Positions 27,301 through 33,300 of a DNA stretch of 35,185 nt are shown in pieces. Below the pieces are notes generated by a model that saw only the letters and a list, made by a program, of their open reading frames with translations, was not told the DNA's origin and did no database searches. The position numbers were made by a program, and so were the translations under genes. Position 1 is the first letter of the stretch, and each line of letters opens with the position of its first letter. The stretch spans positions 1 through 35,185 of the forward strand of contig JADHWR010000005.1 in assembly GCA_016783355.1 (NCBI GenBank). The letters run 5' to 3'. The DNA is from Candidatus Omnitrophota bacterium. GTDB lineage: Bacteria; Omnitrophota; Gorgyraeia; Gygaellales; JAHJCI01.

Positions 27301-30300
27301 AGATTCAAGAATTAAGCGGGGTACACAAGGCAGATCCTTCCAAAGACGCTAACTTAGTGGAAATTAAGGAAAAAATAATAGAGATAAGTGCTGATTTTGG
27401 TCTTGCTTTTGATTTGGATGGTGACAGGGGTGCGGTTATCTTTCGTAAATCCGATGGAGAGATGGAGTCGTTACCTCCGGATAATTTAATGGCGGTTCTT
27501 TTGCCTTTCTTAGTTAAGAATTGTGGTTATGACCTAAAGCGTTTAAAACAACAAGGTAAAAAAGGAATTGCTGTTGTGAGGGATGTATTGGGCACAGAGG
27601 CGGTTGATAAAGCAGCGCAGTCTCAAGGAGGGATAGAGGCATATCAGACAGATGCTGGTTATGTATTTTTGAAGGCAAAAGTAGCAGAGTTAGAAAAAGA
27701 AGGATATGTTGTGCCCATATACGGGGAAAGTTCTGGGCATGGCTGGTTGCATGTAACAGGAGGTATTGAGAATCCAATCGCATTAGTATCTTTATTTGGC
27801 GTAATGCTCAAACAATATAAGGATACCCACCCTGATTCCCGTTATTTGCTCGAAGATATAATAAAAGAAAATATCGTTGTTCCTTATAAACGCTCAGGCA
27901 GATTTGACCCAAAATTTCATCCAGATTTTCTTGAGATGCTTTCGCATTCAGAGCAGTTATCAAGAGAAGAACGCAAGTATATTGCCCAAGGTAAAATCCC
28001 TCAGAAGATTATTGCCTTAGGTAAGGATTATGTTATCCGTCGGATTCGTGAGGATTTTGCGCAAGGGAAAATCCTTTCAACATCAATGGGAGAATTAAAA
28101 GTAGATATGTTAGATACATACCAAGAAGATGGAATGTTCAGGTATGCAGATATCAGGTTTAGGTTAGATGGTGAATACATAGGAAGATTTGTCTTTAGGG
28201 CCTCTTCCAATGACCCTAATTTTGTTTGTTCTTTTGAGGTGCCATATCCACACTTCACTTTTCAGAAATATGATTTAGTAGGTGGTATTGTAATAGATTG
28301 GCTTGATAGGAATAACCTTTCACCTATTAGCGATGATAAAATTGACTTCAAGAACAGAAGAAATGTAATACAAAGTTTAATTAATTTTAGAAAGGAGAAA
28401 GACTCTGCTCGTTCCAATAATCAGCAGACCTATCCAGGAAGATTAGCAGAATTAGAATTTAGAGATTACCGGTTGGATACGCGGCTTCTGGTAACGCTTA
28501 ATGACGGAAAGATGAAGCTTAATTATGAGAAAGCCCAAGCTCAAACTTTAACTCCTGAGGAGCTGATTGGTTTTGAGAATCAACTTTCAAAGTGGCTTGC
28601 CACATTAGAAGATGCTCCTCCGCAGAGCTTAAGGATTGGATTTAAAGCCTCTGAAAGATTAGCCCAGGTTGTTAAAGGTAGGATTTGGTTTAGTTATGCA
28701 GTATTAAGGTTACCGCAAGTAGTTGTCTTTGATGTCCTTCATCATGAAATCCGAGGAGAGTTAGCTGGGTTAGGTCACAAAAGAGCCTGCCATTTAAGCT
28801 GCCAGTATTTTAAATCTCACCCTCAGGAGCTTAACCAATTCATAGAAGCAACAAAAGAATATGATATTGGATTAGAACAGGGATATCTCCAGATAATAGA
28901 ACGGACAACAAATATTAAGATTAGAAAATTGTTCCGTACACGAAAAACATCAGCGTTGGAAACATATCCTCACGTAGAATTGTGGGTAGGGGCAATAATC
29001 GGAGCTCGTTCAAGAGATACCTGGTGTAAGAGGTTGGGTATAAAACTTAATATGGATGAGGAGATAGGCAAGTTAGACCAAGCAGGTAAATTCCATTTCT
29101 CTGTTATTTCTTATGGCTATCTTTGGCTTATTTTGTGCATAATTCCATTTGTTAGAAACTTAATGGTTGAGTATTTAACCTCAAGGTTAACCACGGCTTG
29201 TTATAAATATCCAAATGCAAAAAAGATTTTAATCCTTCATAGTTATTCTAGTTGGGCAATCTCTAAGGGGCTACTCAGATTTCCTAAAATCCGTATTTAT
29301 AGGCCAATTATGGTAGGCTCAGTTGTCTCTCGTAGTTTCCCTTGGACGATATTAAAACAAAGAGAGCAAATTAGAGGCTATACAAATTATGTGGCAAAGA
29401 GAGATTTTGTTTCCTGGCTTGCTCGTTTATTTGGCTTTGGTAGTTCAGGTTTCTTTGGATTCAAGGATACAGCAGATGGAAGTGGCAAGAATCTAATTCG
29501 CAAGAAATGGTTCCACAGTGGTTTTGTTAAGGCAATTGAAGATGGTACATTTGTTAAGATAATTAAGCAAAGCTCCCCTCAGCCTAAATATCGTCTAGGT
29601 TGGCCGGCCTTGTCTGCCCACACAGCAATTGCCATCGCTTTTGGTTTAGGTTTTGCCTTGATTAACCTCTGGTTAGGTTTAGGCGTTGGCTTGTGTGTAT
29701 TGTTGAATCCGGGTTTAATTAAGACAATCTATTTCCAGCCTTCCTTAAGATTACCGAAGCGAACAATCAGTCGGCAAAAGGCAGAAAGACTAATCCAAAG
29801 AGCATTAGAGCATCCGATAATGAAGAAGGCTGTTGAGAAATATTTAGCCTCAATAAAAGATGAAGAGATTAAAAAGAAGATAGAATCTGTTCGCATCGCA
29901 TATAATCCAGCACTTGCTGATGATAGAATTGGTCAGTTTGATACGTATCGCGGAATAGAAATAGGTAGAGCTTTCTTTAAAGAGGAAGAGATAGCATTAC
30001 CTATTGATGAGGTAGATATTGAGAAGCTTGCCAAGCGGTTGCGTTTCTTTGTAAATAGCCACGAAAGAGAGCATATTCCTCAGAAAAGAGGAGGTCTTTT
30101 AAGAGAACTCTTTAATGAGGCAGCTATTGAGGCAAAACACTCTTGGTTTGTCTTTTTCCTTGTTGATTTTTTGATCGTCACAGTCCTCTATATAATTAGC
30201 AAGATTTATTCCCGCAGAGCCCCTCCTATTCGCACCCAGCCTGATTTACCAGATAGCCGGGATTTTTGTTTAGATTTGGACTTTACGGACACAAATATCC

Positions 30301-33300
30301 CTCCTCAGATTAAAGAAAGACTGATTAAATCCAGAGATGAGTTATTTGGCAAAGATTATAAAACATGCTCTTGGAGGCAGGCAAAAAAGAAAAAGGTTTT
30401 AATCAAGGGCTTTGCCAGACATCAGGACCAAGGAGAAGGCTCTTGCACTGGCCGTTCAGTTTCAGCAGGTGCTGAATTTATTATTAAGTTGATTAAGAAG
30501 GTTAAGAATTTACTTAAGCTTATAGCTTCTACTCTTTATCGCTCGGCTTTATTTATATACTGGGAAACACGCAAGAAAATGTATAAGGAAGTATATAGTG
30601 AAAAAGGTCCTTTTCCAGATGATGGAGCTTCCTTGAGGGATACAATAAAAGCATGGGCAGCAGCTGGTATCTGTAAATTGGATTTGCATCCGGATAAACT
30701 CGGACATAAAACCCCTCCCACCAGAGAGGCCTATCTCGATGCACTTAGGTGCCGCGCATCTAAATATTTCCGTTTAGATGCCTCCGGTATTTCCAAAGAG
30801 GATTTTATAAAATTGATGATGATTGTTAACAATGCAGGATTCCCTGTTTTTGTCGGCATCCCTTGTTATTCTCCTTCAATTGAAGAGGCAGAGGTAACGG
30901 GAGAGCTTGCGTATCCGTCTCTTTCTGAATATCTTTCAGGCTACCACGCAATTGTGATTAAAGGATGGGACATTAAAAAGAAAATTACCAACCCTCGGGA
31001 TGAAAATACAACCACAGGTGTTTTTTATTGGCAGAATTCGTGGGGCGAAGATTGGGGTAAAAATATCGACGATTCATTGCTAGGAAAAGGAGATGCTGAA
31101 CTTCCGATAAGATGTGCCGAAGAAGAGATGCTGCAGGATGCCTGGGTTGTCTTTGTTTTAAATTGGCAAAGCGAGGAGGATACCCAAGCAGTTATTGATA
31201 ATTTAAAAAAGAAGATTTCACAATTAGAAAAGAAGGTCGTCATTAATGGCTTAACCTCTGTTTATAATCGGGACTACTTTGATAGGCAACTGCCTTTAGA
31301 GATTAAGAAAGCCCGAAGGCATAATTATCATTTGTATTTGTTGATGATTGATATAGACCATTTTAAATCAATCAATGATCAATATGGCCATCCTGCAGGG
31401 GATATTATTTTAAAAAAGATTTGTGAAGTTATTAAAGCAAGCCTAAGAGAAACTGATACTTTAGCAAGGTTTGGCGGGGAAGAATTTGTTGTTATATTAC
31501 ATTATACGCAAGAAGAGGAGCAAGAGGAGGGGCAAGAGGAAAAGGCGATGATTAAAGTCGCCGAGAAAATCAGGCAGGCAGTTGAGGATGCAGAATTTAA
31601 GGTAGCGCTTGAGGAAAGGATGGCAACGATAAAACTTACAATAAGTATAGGCTTAGCAATGCTTGGCGTTGATACTTCTGATGCACAAACGCTCGTTGCT
31701 CACGCCGATAAAGCACTTTATTATTCCAAGGAAACAGGAAGAAATAAAGTTAGTTCTTTTCTTTCTCGAGGCAAAGAAGAAAACAATATACAAAGAGACG
31801 AGCGCAAGCAGCCCTTAAAAGAGGTTATCTTCAGCGGGACTTATCCAGCAAAGCTTGACACAAAAAATAGGTTTTTCTTAACCTCTGCTTTTAGTAAAAA
31901 CTTAGGAAAAGAAGCCTTCTTATACTTTGATTATTCTTCGGCAAAAATCTTCATTTATCCAAAGGAGATTTATTTAGACAAACTCAATAGCTTGTCTGAG
32001 TCCGAGCAAAAAATCCTTCTTTCTGCTACCTATCCACTCAAGATGGATAAGCAAGGAAGAGTATTATTAAATAAAGAGTTAAGGAAAGGGTTTAAACTTT
32101 GCGGCAGGGAGTTAGAACTTATCGGAGCAGGAGACCATATTGAAATAATGGCTCCTTCTACGCATTCCTCCCGTTTTAATGTAACAGCAGCCACAGATTA
32201 TGAGCAGTCTTTGGGTGAAATCTCAGGCATAATTAACCTGAGGGAGATGAGCTTTAAGGTAACAGGTAGGTTAGGGGAGGCAGGACAAAAAGCCAAAGAT
32301 TTTGTTGAGGCTAATTTAGGAATAACATTAAAGAGATTAAAAGAGATAAGACAGCAAATTGCTTTTGGCGCAATCCCTGTAGAGTTTAAAGCGCATACGC
32401 CTAATAACAGATTAGCAGAGGTAGCAACAGAAGAGGGAATAATGAAGATTATCTTTTCTTGGGCAATAGTAATCCGTGCTCCACCATTGGTTGTCCAAAT
32501 TACTCTACTTGAAGAAATCCTGCATTACTCTCATCCTGATGACGAAAGCGATTTTGTCCATCAGATTATCGATTCCTATATTACCTCTATTACCTGGCCA
32601 CAGATTTACCCCTCTTTTAAAGAAGCCCTAAGAAAAGCAGAAAAACTGGGTATCTATCCACAGAAGGAATGGCTTGCGATTCTTGAGTTTTTCTGGAGAT
32701 ATCCTGATGTAGGTAACTTAGAAGAAAAGAGGATTTTTGGTGAAGATATTAAGGAATGGATAGGAAAACATGGTCTGTTTTTATCAACGTGCGGCCGGAT
32801 ATTTTTCTTTAATGATTCTTATGTTGAACAAGTAAGGAAAAATTATCTTAGAGAAAAATATTCCTTGCCAATAAAAGAGATTCGGCAGGAGCTTCTTGAA
32901 GTAGCAAAGATAAAATTCCCGACCTATGGAGAAAAAGAGCAAAGGAAAGAAAGGCTATTTGGAGATTTTGAATTTGGAGATTTTGAAAAATTCACATTAG
33001 GCAGCTTACCTATTTGGCCGTTCACCCAAGATGGAGCAATTGATTTTAATTTAGTTGAAAATTTAAGGCACGCATCACTAAACAATCCCCCTTCTCTGGA
33101 ATATTACAAAAGCAAGAAGATTTCCCTAAAGGAGCTTTATCTAAAGCAGGGAGATTTCCCTGCGCAAAAAGAGACATTTACCCTGTTAGATAGTCAACAT
33201 CTAACAGCGCCTGCGATAAGTTCAGTCGAGTTAGCTACTCTCCAGTCTTTATTGATGGATAAGGAGCAAAGGAAAAAAGAAACAAGACTTTTGGCCTTTA

